The notes beneath the pieces are model-generated. The model did no database searches. It was given only the letters and a program-made list of their open reading frames with translations, and was not told the origin of the DNA. Positions 12,080-24,709 of a stretch of 64,000 nucleotides of DNA are shown piece after piece. The position numbers and the translations under genes were made by a program. Location of the stretch: contig NMRA01000012.1 in NCBI GenBank assembly GCA_002633005.1, positions 400,487 to 464,486 on the forward strand, in the 5' to 3' direction. Every line of letters begins with the position of its first letter. Position 1 is the first letter of the stretch. The DNA is from Phoronis australis (lineage: Eukaryota; Phoronida; Phoronidae).

Positions 12080-13286
12080 ACCAGCCGTATTTAGCCGTGA
12101 CTATACATTTCAAAGTAACACAGCGCTTCAAAAAGAACGCAACAGCGTTGCTAGTCTCGCGACGACCGTGTCCCACTATGGTCTGACCTTTCAGTAGACA
12201 TATCGACACTCATGAATAAAAATAACTCGGTGTTAAACGCATGTGGCCAAGAAGCGCGCGCTACGTATATGAACCTGTCATCAAAGACATTAGTCGGGAA
12301 CTATCCATTCATGAAATGGGTAGCATAGCATTGGTAAGAAATGGACATTGGCACTAATTTCCGACAATTTCTAATACTAGAAAACATGTTTGCGTTATTT
12401 TTGAGATGGATTGTTTGATTAACCATAATTGGTGTTTTTAGGCCAAATATCCGATAAAATGGCGTGACAGTGAATGCTTACACACCCTTACACCGAAAAA
12501 TAACTGTCAGATAGTTACGTACGCATCCAGCCACACGGCGACTAATATGGGCCTTACCGAGACAAATGTCGAACATTTTTAGCACATGAGACCGGCAAGT
12601 GCTGAATAAAACACGCTCTGTTTTAGGCCTACTGCTTCTGCAAATTTCTTTATACACAATGCACATCTAGCTCGTTAGATTGCATGGCTCTGGCCAAAAG
12701 ACGGTCTCTGCTTTGGCAAATGAACTCTGGTGACACGCACGCGCTCGCAGACGAACTTCAAAACAAACGTCACGTGGCAACAACGTGTGTGTTCGTCCAG
12801 ATATTTTTTTCACCGTGTTGCCGATCATACATGTAGATGGCACGATGTTGCACAGATTTGTACTTAAACCTGCCGTTAATCCAGACTCCACGGGAACTTA
12901 AAAAAAATCTTAGGGACGCTACTTAGAAAACTTAATGAGGATTTCAGGTAATTTGCTTGAGTCGAAACTATTTTTGTTCAAGCATTGAAGTCGCCATATC
13001 GAAGATGGCGATTTCGAGGCAGTCAGTCGGCGAGTTTTCGCCCTTGGATTTCTGCACAATTTTCTGTAAAATGATCGTAATTTAGCAGCAAAGTTCGATA
13101 GCAATGCACCACAGTTTTGTTAAAAATCTTTCATGGATTACAGATATGTCACAGAGCGTAAATTTGATGAATCTTAGCTTCCGATTTCACCCGTTTCGGA
13201 GACCGGGTTTCAACTGCCTTCGGTTATAATAAGCGCCTCCCCCGAATCGAACTTTTCTGAGCGTCTTGGCAGTTATAAGTACGGTA
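12080..13286 (+). mobile_element. Family A element, left end missing
   Basis: Internal blocks follow the order seen at 48701-50010: a TTTAGCCGTGACTATACATT segment, CGTGTCCCACTATGGTCTG, AACAAACGTCACGTG, GTGTTCGTCCAGAT, GCAATGCACCACAGTTTTGT. The right end keeps ATAATAAGCGCCTCCC and a weak ATAAGTACGGTA terminus. The open frames inside are not conserved between copies. Confidence 0.75.
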
Positions 13287-14180
13287 ATGCTTTTCTGAGC
13301 TATCCAATTATCCAATCAGATTAAAACATCAAAGGTCATTCTGTACAAGCATAAATTTTGATGTGGACACTGAACCTTTGCCATACAATTACTACATGTA
13401 AGCGTGTTATAATCCACTTTTTGGGGTCATTTGGTACGATTATATGGTCATTAGGTGCATTTTTCTTTGGAATTTTCAACTTTTTCTTTCATCTTGTATT
13501 CCTCTGTGTCAACATTTATATAGACATCTATCATTCTTAGCACTATCTAGAGATTTTATACTATTTATGGCTTGTATTACTTTGGCTCACAATGCACTGG
13601 AATGGGTCAACCGGTGCAAAGATCAAAATGTGATTTCTCTTCCAGTTTTAAAGTCATAGTTTTCCGCGTAAGTGTGCATGAGTTATGCTCTTGCCAAATT
13701 ACAGGTATTACTTTTCTAAGCGATTCAAGCATGCAATCAGATTAAAAAGGTTACTCTTTGCAAACATAAATTTTGAGCTTAACACTAAAGTTTGCGGTAA
13801 GTGTTTAATACATGTACAAAATTTACAATCCCAAACTTTGGGGCCATTTGCTGCCCGCATCTGATTGTTGGGTGCATTTTTGTGCAATTTTCAATTTTCA
13901 ACTTCTATATTCATCTGCTTTGGTTCTGTATTGACAATTAGACTTCATATTTTAAGAAATTTTCTTCTTTTGTGCTCACAATCCCCTGCAAAGGCCCTCT
14001 ACTTTTCAAAGTGTTGTATTGATCCTTCTGTTCACATGTGTAAGGCTACATACTAATTACGCATATTACTCTTCTAAATGATCCAGTTGCCCAATCAGAT
14101 TGAATATCTCAAAGGTCCCTCAGTGCAAGCATAAACTTGAAGCTGGACTTTGAGGCATGTAGTGATCTCCATCAACAGTC
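13287..14180. repeat. Degenerate tandem repeat, about 360-420 bp unit, 2-3 copies
   Basis: A block ending CCAATCAGATT (or GCAATCAGATT) follows CTTTTCTRAGC near 13290 and 13711, with CTCTTCTAAATG near 14068. Each is followed by AAGCATAAATTTTGA-like sequence. The GGTGCATTTTT-TTTTCAA block also recurs at about 13454 and 13871. The third unit is partial. Confidence 0.7.
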
Positions 14181-14284
14181 AATAAATATAAAAAGTTGAA
14201 CAATAGTCTTCCTACGCTGCTGTGCATATGTCTTTAAATCAATGGAACAAGACAGGTACATGGTTGTTAGTCACAAGAGCCTTG

Positions 14285-14751
14285 CATTTTGAGAACCAGG
14301 GCCCGGCCTCTAATCTTTGTACTCGAAACGAACTCGAAACTATTTTTGGCAATTTCTCTGCTCCTTTTGTGCGAACTTAAGATAATTGGTTATCAGACTG
14401 TGCTCGAATACATTATAGTTTATGCATAGGAGTTTCTAGTTCAAGTTTGCCCTTGAACTAAGACCCTTATATTCGTGCTACAAACTCGAGTAAAAAACTC
14501 GAAATTTCGAGTTCAAACTCGAACTTATTGCTTTAATATTGGGTTTACAAACTGTGAACTAAGGGCAATAAATTTTCTACGTAAGTTATTGTGTACTCGA
14601 GCATAGAATAATAGACACTTATCTTGAGTTCACCCAAAAGTAGAGTAGAAATTGCCAAACCTAATTTCGAGTTCCATTTCGAGTAAAAAGATTGGAGACC
14701 TGGCGCAGTTATCTCTACTGAATAACACACATCAAACTGGTTCTCAAAATG
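14285..14751. mobile_element. Large foldback element rich in CTCGAA motifs
   Basis: The outer arms CATTTTGAGAACCAG (14285-14299) and CTGGTTCTCAAAATG (14737-14751) are a perfect inverted pair. Inside, CTAATCTTTGTACTCGAAAC... pairs with the complement of ...TTTCGAGTAAAAAGATTGGAG, with TTGGCAATTTCT shared by both arms. Inverted similarity runs over more than 100 bp per arm. There is no coding frame. Confidence 0.85.
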
Positions 14752-14769
14752 TTGGACACCTGTAAGTGA

Positions 14770-14900
14770 CTATTGCCAGGGGCAAACCCCCCTCCCGACC
14801 TCCCCCATTCGGTGCTATGCGCATCTACAATCGTGGTTGGTGCAAATGCTTACAGAAAAAAAAGTTGGACCCCACTTGTGATATCCTAGATCCGCCACTG
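14770..14900 (-). mobile_element. Short DNA-element fragment with CAGTGGCGGAT end
   Basis: On the - strand this begins CAGTGGCGGATCTAGGA, an end widely seen in animal hAT-type elements. It runs to GGGTTTGCCCCTGGCAA. The opposite end does not mirror it cleanly, so this is a fragment or a solo MITE with a degraded end. Confidence 0.5.
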
Positions 14901-15687
14901 TATGTAGACTGTTTCGTATTAACGCAAATTTTATTGAATGTTCAATAATGATGTTCGAGTGCACCTACTGCACGCCAATACAAAAGTAGACCAAGTTTAT
15001 TTCTGCCCAAAGATAAGACATGGCTAGTCTCACAATATGGTTGTTTTCGTTTTTATTTCCCATTCATTTTCTCTGTTCTTGCTCTTCATAGTACAGACAA
15101 ATATATTGAGAGTTTGAGTGAAAGAGTTTAAGTGAGTGACCAACACTGTTGTCTATTCAAGATGTTCTGTGAGCCAGAGTGGCCATTTTAACTGATTCTG
15201 TTGACCATCAGGGGAAATAACTACCACCCCTTATTCTTTTTTGATGTTCTGGTTAACCTTATTGCCAAAGTTCAACAGAAATGAGAAGGACTGTTTATAC
15301 TGGTCAGATACTGGGTTGGTTACATCATTTGACCTGAGGCCTCCATATGTTGGAGCTGGAGTAGGACATTTGTTACCAGTGCAGAATGGAAACACAAACA
15401 ATGGCAGATGTTTTATCAATAAGTTATCAATTTAATGTTCTGCTGTGTATCTATACACAGTTTAAGCAGCAATGATGATCTGGGAGATTCTTACTGACAA
15501 AATGCTTGTATAAGGTCAAATCAGTTTGAAACAGGACCCAAAATTGAGGGTTTCTAAAAAAAACAAACATGTTCCTATAACAAAGTTATTTAAAAACATT
15601 CACAAGTATGAATTCTCAACTCATGAAAGTAATATCAAAATGGTCTTATATTATGGTGACACAGTGACGTCCACCATTACTGTGAAC
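14901..15687. other. No gene recognised
   Basis: Holds overlapping short open frames on both strands near 15231-15435. These lack a family motif and splice context, so I do not call a gene. Confidence 0.4.
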
Positions 15688-16036
15688 TTATGCATGCTTC
15701 TAACTGTGCTAGAATGCTGTTTGAGCATCAACTACGCTAATCAAAAGTGCGGTTGTAGTTCATTGACAATTTGTAATTTATGTAAAAACAAAAATTCTGC
15801 AAATAGGTGACATGTGCACTAATGACGCACATTGGGGTCTCACATAACCCGCATCATGCAATGTTATTCCGTAGGTCAAGATACTTACTGGACATGGTTG
15901 AGTGATTTGTGGCACATCATTTCTGCCTCAAAACGTGTTTTTAAAAAATTGGAAAATCATTTTTCAACCTACTTCATATTCACATCACAGCTAAATGCTG
16001 TGTTTCTAACTAATTTGACAAAGCAATCACGCCAAT
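15688..16036 (-). repeat. Family X dispersed repeat, copy 3 (inverted)
   Basis: Reverse complement of the family X core. Blocks include TTTCAACCTACTTCATATTCAC, GTTTCTAACTAATTTGAC-AA and CATCATGCAATGTTATTCC. Shorter than the other copies. Confidence 0.75.
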
Positions 16037-16089
16037 AAGTTATTGGCCTGCAAGTTTTACTTATGGATCCACACGTATTAGTTCTTAGC

Positions 16090-16137
16090 TGTGACTGGAG
16101 CCTCATCAAGTCCTGTGACTGGAGCCTCATCAAGTCA
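16090..16137. repeat. 24-bp direct duplication
   Basis: CTGTGACTGGAGCCTCATCA plus AGTC occurs twice in succession. Confidence 0.9.
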
Positions 16138-16384
16138 TTGGTATGTGTGTAATATACTGAACTACATGTCATTAAAAAGGGATTTCTAATGAATTTACAC
16201 ATATTTAATGTTCCTTTCAGTTCTTCTCACAAGTTATTCTGAACATGCAAGCAGACATTTTTTCTGATGGTAATTGACTAGAGTCTCAAAAAAACAAATC
16301 TGCAAGCTCGATTGCCTGTGCATTCTCTAGTTTGTCACAGACTGTGTTATAGTGTTTGTGTATCTCCTAAACCCATCCAAGAAC

Positions 16385-16710
16385 TTTTTTAAATTTCGCA
16401 GTATTGGTTTCCTATTAACTTGACAGCAGATGGACGGATTCGACTACCGTTGTGGTTCTTAATGGCAGTTTTTTTTACGTTTGCCTTTGTTTCTTTGGAG
16501 TTCTTTGATGGATTTTCTTGAAATTTGGTAAATACCGGGTAGTTACGTAAGAGACGACACCTTCCTATTTTTGGATGGGCTAAATGTATTCTGTGCAATC
16601 TGATGACCATTTTTTTGATACTAATAAACACCCCTAGAAGCATTACCGTTTGGGGGTACTGTCATGGGTGCATTTCAGCGCCCTACCTTGCTCTTGTCTA
16701 CACATAATTT
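16385..16710 (+). repeat. Truncated copy of the 55.5-57.07 kb array element (E1)
   Basis: Shares the E1 unit (GGATTCGACTACCGTTGTGG, then TGATGGATTTTCTTGAAATTTGG). It also shares the E1 3' end: AATAAACACCCCTAGAAGCA, then GGGTGCATTTCAGCGCCCTACCTTGCTCTTG, compared with 56990-57065. Only about one unit and the tail remain, and the CCTAGTGGC box is eroded. Confidence 0.75.
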
Positions 16711-17776
16711 TGTAATTGCCAAATCCATTCAAGCTGGTGGCATTATTTGAGTAAGGCAAACCACCCTCCTATAGTATTGCCCTAACCACTACTATTCCAT
16801 GACACTGTTAGTCTAAAGCCTCGTGCAATTGTTAAGCTATATTTTTATCGCGATGTGATTTCCATCTTGTATAGCAAACATGTTTGTTGTACTAAGCCAC
16901 AGAAGCAAACATACTTTGTTTTTGTAGACAATTTTCCCTCTAAGCCTCTGGGGGCATTACCTTGCTCTATGTCTCTCAATTACTTGCTCTGCTGGAATTT
17001 CCCATTCTGTTGCTTGTTAACCTGATGTAGTTTGAAATGGCTCCAGCACTATGCAGCCCATGACAACAGTCTTCTCCACTTACTGAAGACTAATTACCTT
17101 ACTAGTGCTGCTAAATGTAGTACCCTGATAGAAGTCCATCCTGTTTTTTGTTCTCTTCACACTTGACACAAGTTTTGCTGTATTCTTTGTGTAACTTGCT
17201 TTGATGTTTTAGATTCAAAATGTAGGGTTGCAGTTACTTGTGTCATAACGTCATTGAAGTATGTGGCAGGTCATTGAAGTATGTGGCAGCGACAAGCCAA
17301 ATGGATGTGGTGCAACTAATGTCAGGTCTGCTGGCTGTTTGAATGAGAAACAGAAGTACCCAACTTTTGACCAGTTTATAAGCTTAGTGTGGTTTCAGGT
17401 GTCCTAAATTATGGCAACGGGGCCATATTTTTGTAGTGTATGTCTGGTATGATCCGCACCTTGTGATCTTGTGACATGTATAAGCATTTTTCAATATTTC
17501 AGTTATCCTGTGTTTTAATTGTGGCTGTTCGTGTTGTATGCACATTTGATATTGTTCCCAGAGTGCGCCATATTTTTAAAATTTTCATACATGTTTTCTG
17601 TTTTATCCTTAAAATTTCATCTTTTGCCAGGCATAGTCACAGAAATACACATAGCTGGCAAGTGATTAGCCCTATACCTTTGTTTCGGAAATTCATACTC
17701 AAATTGCAAAAAATTTTTTATTACATATTCACATATTTTTACGGATGATTCTTAACCTGTGCGGACATGGATTATT
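16711..17776. other. No gene recognised
   Basis: Contains a 20-bp direct duplication (TCATTGAAGTATGTGGCAG, near 17251-17290). The 90-codon frame at 17476-17748 is rich in hydrophobic residues but lacks a motif or splice context. Confidence 0.4.
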
Positions 17777-18150
17777 AGCTGCTTTTACGCGAGAGACAGT
17801 TGTCACTGTGTCATTAGTCATGGCGCGTCTTGCTCCACTTTAGTCACATCGCAAACTGGATCAGCATGAGTCACACTGACAAGAAGACTCTCTGGGCATG
17901 CTCACATAAACAATAGCGAATGTCCAAACCACGTGGAATGGCAGCTGATCACCAGAATATACGCTGTTATCCCTTTCCGACTTGCCCCAGTTGTGTTTAG
18001 ACCTGTAGTTGAAACTGGAGCAGCTGATCGAGTGCAACTTGCTCTATCTATCATGGTGTCAAAAACTGGCCGCTGCGCTGTGGTGTCACTTCCTCCCCGT
18101 GCTTATACACACTTGTAACCGATTTGTGTTAGCATTGCCGTCAGCCGTCA
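17777..18150 (-). mobile_element. Family Y element, inverted copy
   Basis: Starts AGCTGCTTTTACGCGAGAGA and runs as the reverse complement of 9812-10275. It shares GCAAACTGGATCAGCATGAG, AACAATAGCGAATGTCCAAA and TGATCACCAGAATATACG. The far terminus is eroded. Confidence 0.75.
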
Positions 18151-18488
18151 TATAAATTCATAGCTGTTCTTGTTATCTTGGTTTTAACTAATACAATTAC
18201 AGTTCTAAAGTGTATTTTTCTTTCAACTCTCATGTTAGGGAGTTGTACTCAGTGGTGACAAAACACTCTGCAACTCACTGAAAACATTAGCCTCTGTTTC
18301 AAATGCAAAGTGATGTCACAGCAGAAGTGATCATCTGAATTGTGCTTGCCAAACCACAGCAGTTTAAGTGGCTGTATAAACATGTTGTCTGTCAAAAATT
18401 AACATTTGATTAAGGGCACTTACTGATCTTAACTTGTTTAGGCCAACTAATTCTCATGGATGTGCTGCAAAGTTAGTTGAACCTCTTA
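18151..18488. other. No gene recognised
   Basis: Plain AT-rich sequence between the family Y and family B elements. Confidence 0.4.
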
Positions 18489-18492
18489 TTAA

Positions 18493-19000
18493 GGGCCTTT
18501 CATATTAACATCAACGCGTTGATGGTTTGGGTAGTTGTGGTCGGTATGAACGTTTAACTTCGGTCCTGGATCGCGGTTAACAGCTCCAGTTAATATCGCA
18601 GTTAAGAGGTGGATTTAGCAGTGCAGCGTCGATGCTGCGGTGCAGTATGAACTTTCAGCTTCGGTCCTATCGAAGTTATTGCCAGCTGCCACTGTCTTCG
18701 TCAACGATTTCAGGGTAGTGCCATCGCTAATAGTTGCTTATATTTTGCTCTAATTATCACCAATCGATGTAAAAATACGTTTTGTGTCAATTAGCACATC
18801 ATGTAAATGTTCCCAAATTGTCACTTTGAAAAAAATCTTAGCTTACAGTGCTACCTTGCGATAACTTCGATGACGATAGCGTCACCAACCGTTTACGTTG
18901 ATGTTCATTAACTACCGAAGCCAGTATGAACGGTCCAGTTAACTGCGCTGTTAAGTCAACGTTCCGCTCAGACCGGAGTTAAGTCAATATGAAAGGGCCA
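18493..19000 (+). mobile_element. Family B MITE, copy 1 (508 bp)
   Basis: Starts GGGCCTTTCATATTAAC and ends GTCAATATGAAAGGGCC-A, an inverted pair. TTAA precedes it and TTAG follows, a probable mutated TTAA duplication. Internal blocks CTTCGGTCCTGGATCGCGGT, AGGTGGATTTA-CAG and CTATCGAAGTTATTGCCAG recur at 62715-63218 in the same order. Non-autonomous. Confidence 0.85.
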
Positions 19001-19004
19001 TTAG

Positions 19005-19706
19005 ACTGGATCCAGTAGTTATGGTTATGTATGAGCTTATCGACAAGTCTATACATTTAGCCAAATAGTGTACAAACCTACAGAGTTTATCTCTGTAAAA
19101 GTATTTTCTGCGAGTAGAAATTCTGAAGAATTAAGATTTTTGACCGTTACTGCTTAGGTCATGTGAGCCTGTTTTTTTAGAAAAGGTACGTTCATAGCAA
19201 AAGCTGACAGGATTAATAATTTGACCAAATTTCATATGATATGAATGTTCGAGATAATACCTTAAAAACAGTTACAGTTTCGTTTTCATTTTACGTAACT
19301 TTTATGTAATTTTTTCATAAAAGCCATATAAGTCCTAATTTTTATAGCCTTTCTTATATAAGTGGAAGGTTTTGAAAACAATTCTCAATGGTGCTTTGGA
19401 AAACAGTGTGTAAAGTATAGTTTTACGTGAATCTGATCAGATATTTCTCAGATTATGATGTTCCCAAATTTGTCATAATTAGACAGTTTTCTTGTGTCCT
19501 ACATAAGACACGGAAGTTATCTCTTGTTAATGCTGAGGTCGTCGAGGCTATTGCAACATGGTGCTGCAAAAATGTTACGTATACGGAGTATTGTGTATAT
19601 GTTTGGATGAGAAATGAAATGAAGTTCTTATAAAGGTAGAATGATGAGTATTTGAATAAATAACAAAAGATAACATGATGCATGTGGTTATTGACTGTCT
19701 AAGTAC
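19005..19706. other. No gene recognised
   Basis: Open frames on both strands near 19427-19683 overlap one another and have no family motif. Confidence 0.4.
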
Positions 19707-19880
19707 CTTTCACACAGACTACGTTGAAATGTCGAAGCATCAGAGCAAAATCCATCTCTATATTAGGAAGTTAAGTTGTTATTTTTAACTTCGGACCTGG
19801 TTAACCTTCCACAGTTTGACCGACACTCCCCAAAACATTGATTTGTCAACATTGAGGTGTTAACATTGGTGTGAAAAGCT
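19707..19880. mobile_element. Possible short MITE related to family B
   Basis: Begins CCTTTCACACAGACTACGTTG and ends TTAACATTGGTGTGAAAAG, so CTTTCACAC and GTGTGAAAAG are inverted. It contains TTAACTTCGGACCTGGTTAAC, similar to the family B interior. The relationship is weak. Confidence 0.4.
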
Positions 19881-22800
19881 GTTCAGATAAGAAGTGATTC
19901 CTAGGCTTGGAAAGAATTGAGTTTGTTATTGCTTGTATTATCATGCTTAATGAATTGTCTTGTAATGATGGGTTGTGTCTCAGCATGTCTCAGCTCTACC
20001 AAACTGTTGCATCTTCCCTTAAGTCCAAGATCTTAGGCCTAAATAGGCTTGCTTTTGGTCTGGTAATCAAGATAATTGCTGGGCACTGCAACCAAACTGC
20101 CCTGAGAATGATGTGGAAGTGAGGTGCGTTAAGCATTTACTTGCCCTGCCAATGCTGGCTTGATGGACACATTACCTGCCTGGAGGTAGTTGCCAGATCA
20201 TAAAGGGATGTGTTCTGTAGATGCAGGACATGGCTAAAGCTAATGTGATTACATTCTTAGCTTGTAATGCGTGGTGATATCTCTTGAGCACTTGGGTTTT
20301 TGCGATTTTCTTGTGTCTGCGGAACACATCCCAGTTTAAAAGATCATTTTAAATCCTGAGGACAGCTCCAGACTGAAAGAGGAACCTTGTGTTGAGGGGT
20401 CCACTGGAGTTATTAGCAGGTGCTAAGTATGATAGGTCCAGGCCTTCAGCCTTAGCACACCTGGCACTTTGCAAAATGCTCCCAGTCACCTCTTTTTGTG
20501 ATCCAGAAATCTCTCATAAAGCAGTTACCAATTTTACTAGCTTGGCAAGTGGTTGATAATCAAATGCTGCTTTCTTTGAGTGTAGAATGCTGGTTTACAA
20601 CGGCTTTTAAGATATTCTTTTGAAGTAGCGTGCATGTTAAAAAAGTGACTACAATATGCTACCACATATGTTAGGGCATAACAAATGAAGTAAACTGCTA
20701 TTGAGAAGGTGGCAACCCGTAACAGTTCAGACTTTGTTCAAAACTACATTATAAATAGAAGTGTTAAAATTATACTCTAGGTTTAATTCGTGGTTAGTTA
20801 TTTTTGGTTTAGCATTGTGTCTATGTAGGTGTACTCTTTAATCAACTGATTTAATTTGGTCTTTTTATGCTAATAAAAAACTAACATGTATCCTTTGCCT
20901 ATGATGTCAGATCATTATACTTGGAATAGGATTACAACATGCCAATACCCACAGCATACGCCTTTGATTTATCATCTAAGCCTTGTTTGGAATGTGTTTT
21001 ATAGCCACCATGATAATGGAATTATAAAAGCAGCTTTTGATTGAATACTTGTAACTTATGATGGATTTTGTCTTGACCTGGAACACTTCGTAGGAGTTGG
21101 AGGGGTGGGGGGCATGTTGTCAAAAATATCATTTCACTATACAGAAACTGCAATGTTGGAGTTTTAAATTACATGTGTACTGTACATGTACGACCGTAAT
21201 TTTTCTGGTTTGGAATATATGTTATGCTCAACTTGAGGAAATGTTGTTTTGATGAACAGTGCCATATTAGTACAATTCTGATGAAAGGGGGGGGGGGGTT
21301 AGAGAAAACTGCTGGCATTGAAATCACTTTTTTAGTTAAAACTGCCTTTCCTCTGTGTTTTGCTGCCAAAAAGCAAAAATAAATTATGCCTCTTAAGCTC
21401 ATAAAGTCCATCTTGTAATATTCCTTATAGAGCTAGCATTTGATTTCCGTTAGCTACAAGAACATTCGAAGTGTTACTGAGACACCTAAAAATTGCATGA
21501 ACGCATTGTCTTTGGCTTGAGTTGTTGGCTGATTTGACAACAGTTCGGTGTCGTGACAATGTTTTTAAGCCCCAATGCACATGAGTTATAACAATTCAGC
21601 TTTGGTAGCTAAACAGTGTTGAAATGCTTAAAATTTATAATTGATGAAATTCAGTCATCCCTAGAATGGTCATATATGATCAGGTGATGCTGAGTCCTTT
21701 CACTATTTTATTCAATAATCATGTGAGCTAACTCATAAGTCCACTGGTGAGGCTTGGAAAAGTATCATAACCATAGGCTGACAAACTCTTCGTTTTTCAG
21801 TCATGTAAATTGTACTAAAAACACGGGGCACAAATTAAGCGTAGTTTCTGCAAAGTGTTCAAGTGCAAACTTGTGAGCATAATCAATGAAGCAATATTTT
21901 TGTAGTCACGTAAAAATGAAGCATGAGACTGTATTTACAAAGCAATATTTCTCTGAGACGTCATTGTAATATACAATGTAATTACTGGTGGGTGTATAGA
22001 CAAGGTAATGACTAGTTTGTCATGCAAGCTACGAAAACTGTTGTGAAAAACACTTGTCTTGTGGACCAATGAACAAATGCAAAAAATATTTATCCAGTCA
22101 AGTTGACTTGTGTTGTTTTCGTACAATTTGGTGTTATGTTTTGATTTGATGGTAGTTCCTATCTTCATAAGTTATGATAATTTTCAATGTTTTGTCAACT
22201 TGCAATTGCATGCTTTCGTACTTTTAAGTAATATTTAAAATCTCATGGGTCAAAGGATAATGTATTCCCTGCTCTAAACGATGTACTCAGTTAGGTACAG
22301 TTAGACATTCATAGTTGTTCATTGCACCCCCTGTTGGTTTGATGTACAAAGTAAATCCTAGTCCTTCAAGCGTATGGTTAGAAAATTGAAAGGTGATTAT
22401 TGTGTGACAAGTCTGGAGTAGGGATAGTTGGCCTTCTAGTTCATTCCGTGAGAAAAATTGGCCTAATCACACTGCTTGTGGTGCAAAATTAACCTTTAGC
22501 TGTAACTTTCATCTAACTTGCAGTACTTATTCTGCAGTTTGGACACAGTATGGTAGCAAAGTGAAATTTCATTTTTGTTCCAAGTACTCAACAAAATAGT
22601 AATCTTTGAAATTCAAAAATTGGTGATTATCAATTATTTTTTTCCCATAATAGAAATTTTATCCATAGTGTGGGACGTCACATCAGGCAGGACGAAGGTT
22701 AAGTGAAATTTCTTGTCCAAAGTCTAATTTTGTTTAATACAACTTATGGCATTGTCTAAGAATGCATGGAAATCAAGTTATAGTTTTTAACAGGGTTGGG

Positions 22801-23289
22801 CAGTATTGACAACTTTACTGAATTTCACCATGGGCAAGCTGTGTTCACATCAACTAAACCCCATTGTAACTCTTTCAGTGGTTGCCACTGTTGTCGTGTA
22901 ATCATTACTGTTTACACCATAGTTCAAACTGTTGTAACCCTAAATCCATGGTTTTAGTGGCTAGTCCTCAATGATAACACTTTCATATTCACCCCATGGG
23001 TGGACTATTATTTCCAAGATTTGACAGCAGCGCCACCTACCTAGTTATAACTTTCGCAACTGTTTGCGTTCAACCCAAGTTACAATGGTCATAATCTCTC
23101 ACTAAACTGGACCTTCACAAAGGTTTGTAACCATGTCTACTGTTACAACTTTTAAAATGGGTTTAAAGTGTTCAGACGAGAGTTATAGCCTTTAAATCCT
23201 TAAAAGTTATAACCACTTAAATGTGACCAGGGCATGATTAAGGCAAATAACATTGAAAACCTAGTTGATGTATTCTTATGGAAGGACTT
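19881..23289. other. No gene recognised
   Basis: About 3.4 kb without a supportable gene. A run of ten or more G near 21290-21299 and scattered short open frames are present. Confidence 0.45.
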
Positions 23290-23660
23290 TAAATGTCTTT
23301 CCCACTTGGGGAGTGTGGGTCAGTGGGAACGTTTATTGTAGTCTTGGATTGAAGTAAACAACTCAAGTGTACTACTTTAAGTAAATAGGTGGATTTAACA
23401 GCAAGGCCTCAACACTTAAATACAGTGGGAATACTCAACTTCGGTTTCCATCAAAATTATCGCTAGGGGTCACTGCTATTACAATGGTAAAAGTCATATT
23501 ACACCACTTTGCGATAAGTTTGTTGACGATAGCGTCACCTAGTGATAACTTTGATGTCTGTTAACTACCAAAGCCAATAGCAGCGCTCAAGTTAACTTCG
23601 CAAGTCAGTACGTTGACACTTTGGAAGTATCGGATTTAACTTGATGGAAAAGGCCTTTTG
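23290..23660 (+). mobile_element. Family B MITE, diverged copy
   Basis: Preserves AGGTGGATTTAACAGC, CAACTTCGGTTTCCATCAAA, GACGATAGCGTCACC and GTTAACTACCAAAGCC in the family B order. Both termini are too eroded to place exactly. Confidence 0.65.
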
Positions 23661-24647
23661 ATAATTATTGATGATGTCGGCTTATTCTAATTATGTGAAT
23701 TGCATAAACCCTTCATTTAAATGTGCACCAACTTCCCTCATCACAATGTGCGAGTTCATCTTGCATACGGTGCTTTACCATTAGCGACTGAACAGTCTTT
23801 TTCACTCCATACCCATTTTCATTTCTTCCTGTCTAGTCAAATATTCCCCTGAACAGTCTTGTTGGTTTTGTCATTAGTTTGTTTCACTAATGACACAGCA
23901 CACTCCTGGTTTATTGCTTTCCTCCAATAAAACATGTGTTATTGGAGGCTTTCAATGATCTCCAGGGTTTTGTAATTTACCATCATTTTCCATCCATAGT
24001 CAATTACAACTATCTCTAGTCAAACCTTTCTTTGAAAACACTAGCTCTGTACCTCCATAGGATTGGTATAATTATGTTTGTTATCAGAAAGGAGGGCTCT
24101 GTAGGTTTACAAAATCCAAACATTCCTCACCCTAAAGGGTAACCTTGAGAGATCTCAAAGCGAGTGTTACTTGACCCAATTTCAAATCCCAGCATGCGAG
24201 AGGGGCAGAGTTGACGGATATATTTAGTGCAAGTACGTATTCTGTAGGCGAAATGCACCTGGTATTCCATTATATTTGCACTCGAAAAGGTATTTTTTGT
24301 AGGGATATTCCATGAAAAAGTGGCCTTTCATAGGGGTTTGTTCCAAAAATACCATCCTTTTGTAGAGATTCATTCCAGAAACATCATTTCTTAAGACAGC
24401 TGAATTTTTAACTTCTCGGATCAAAAACTGTAATGCTATGTCCATAGAGTGGCAATAAGGCTGGCAGTGTCACCACTATCGAAAATACCAGCGTTTTAGC
24501 CAGACAACCTGTTGGCATGAAGGGGTCATTTTTCCTTTGCAGTTAGTTTGTCTCCTCACCACCCGAAGGGCTTTTAAGCGAAAATTGATGTCAAAACACG
24601 CTCACTTTCTGCCTTAAATTGATTAATGTGATGAAGGGGTCTTACTC
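23661..24647. other. No gene recognised
   Basis: No gene is supported here. Short frames near 24224-24445 have no motif. Confidence 0.4.
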
Positions 24648-24709
24648 CTGTGCGTGTGTGTGTGCGTGTGTGCATGTGTGTGTGTGTGTGCGTGTGTGCG
24701 TGTGTGTGT
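24648..24709. repeat. (TG)n microsatellite with CG interruptions
   Basis: A TG dinucleotide run interrupted by TGCG and TGCATG, about 60 bases. Confidence 0.95.

Noticed and set aside
22800-23230. Possible TIR element
   Set aside because: Inverted similarity between the ends (TCACAT...GTAAC) is too short and patchy.
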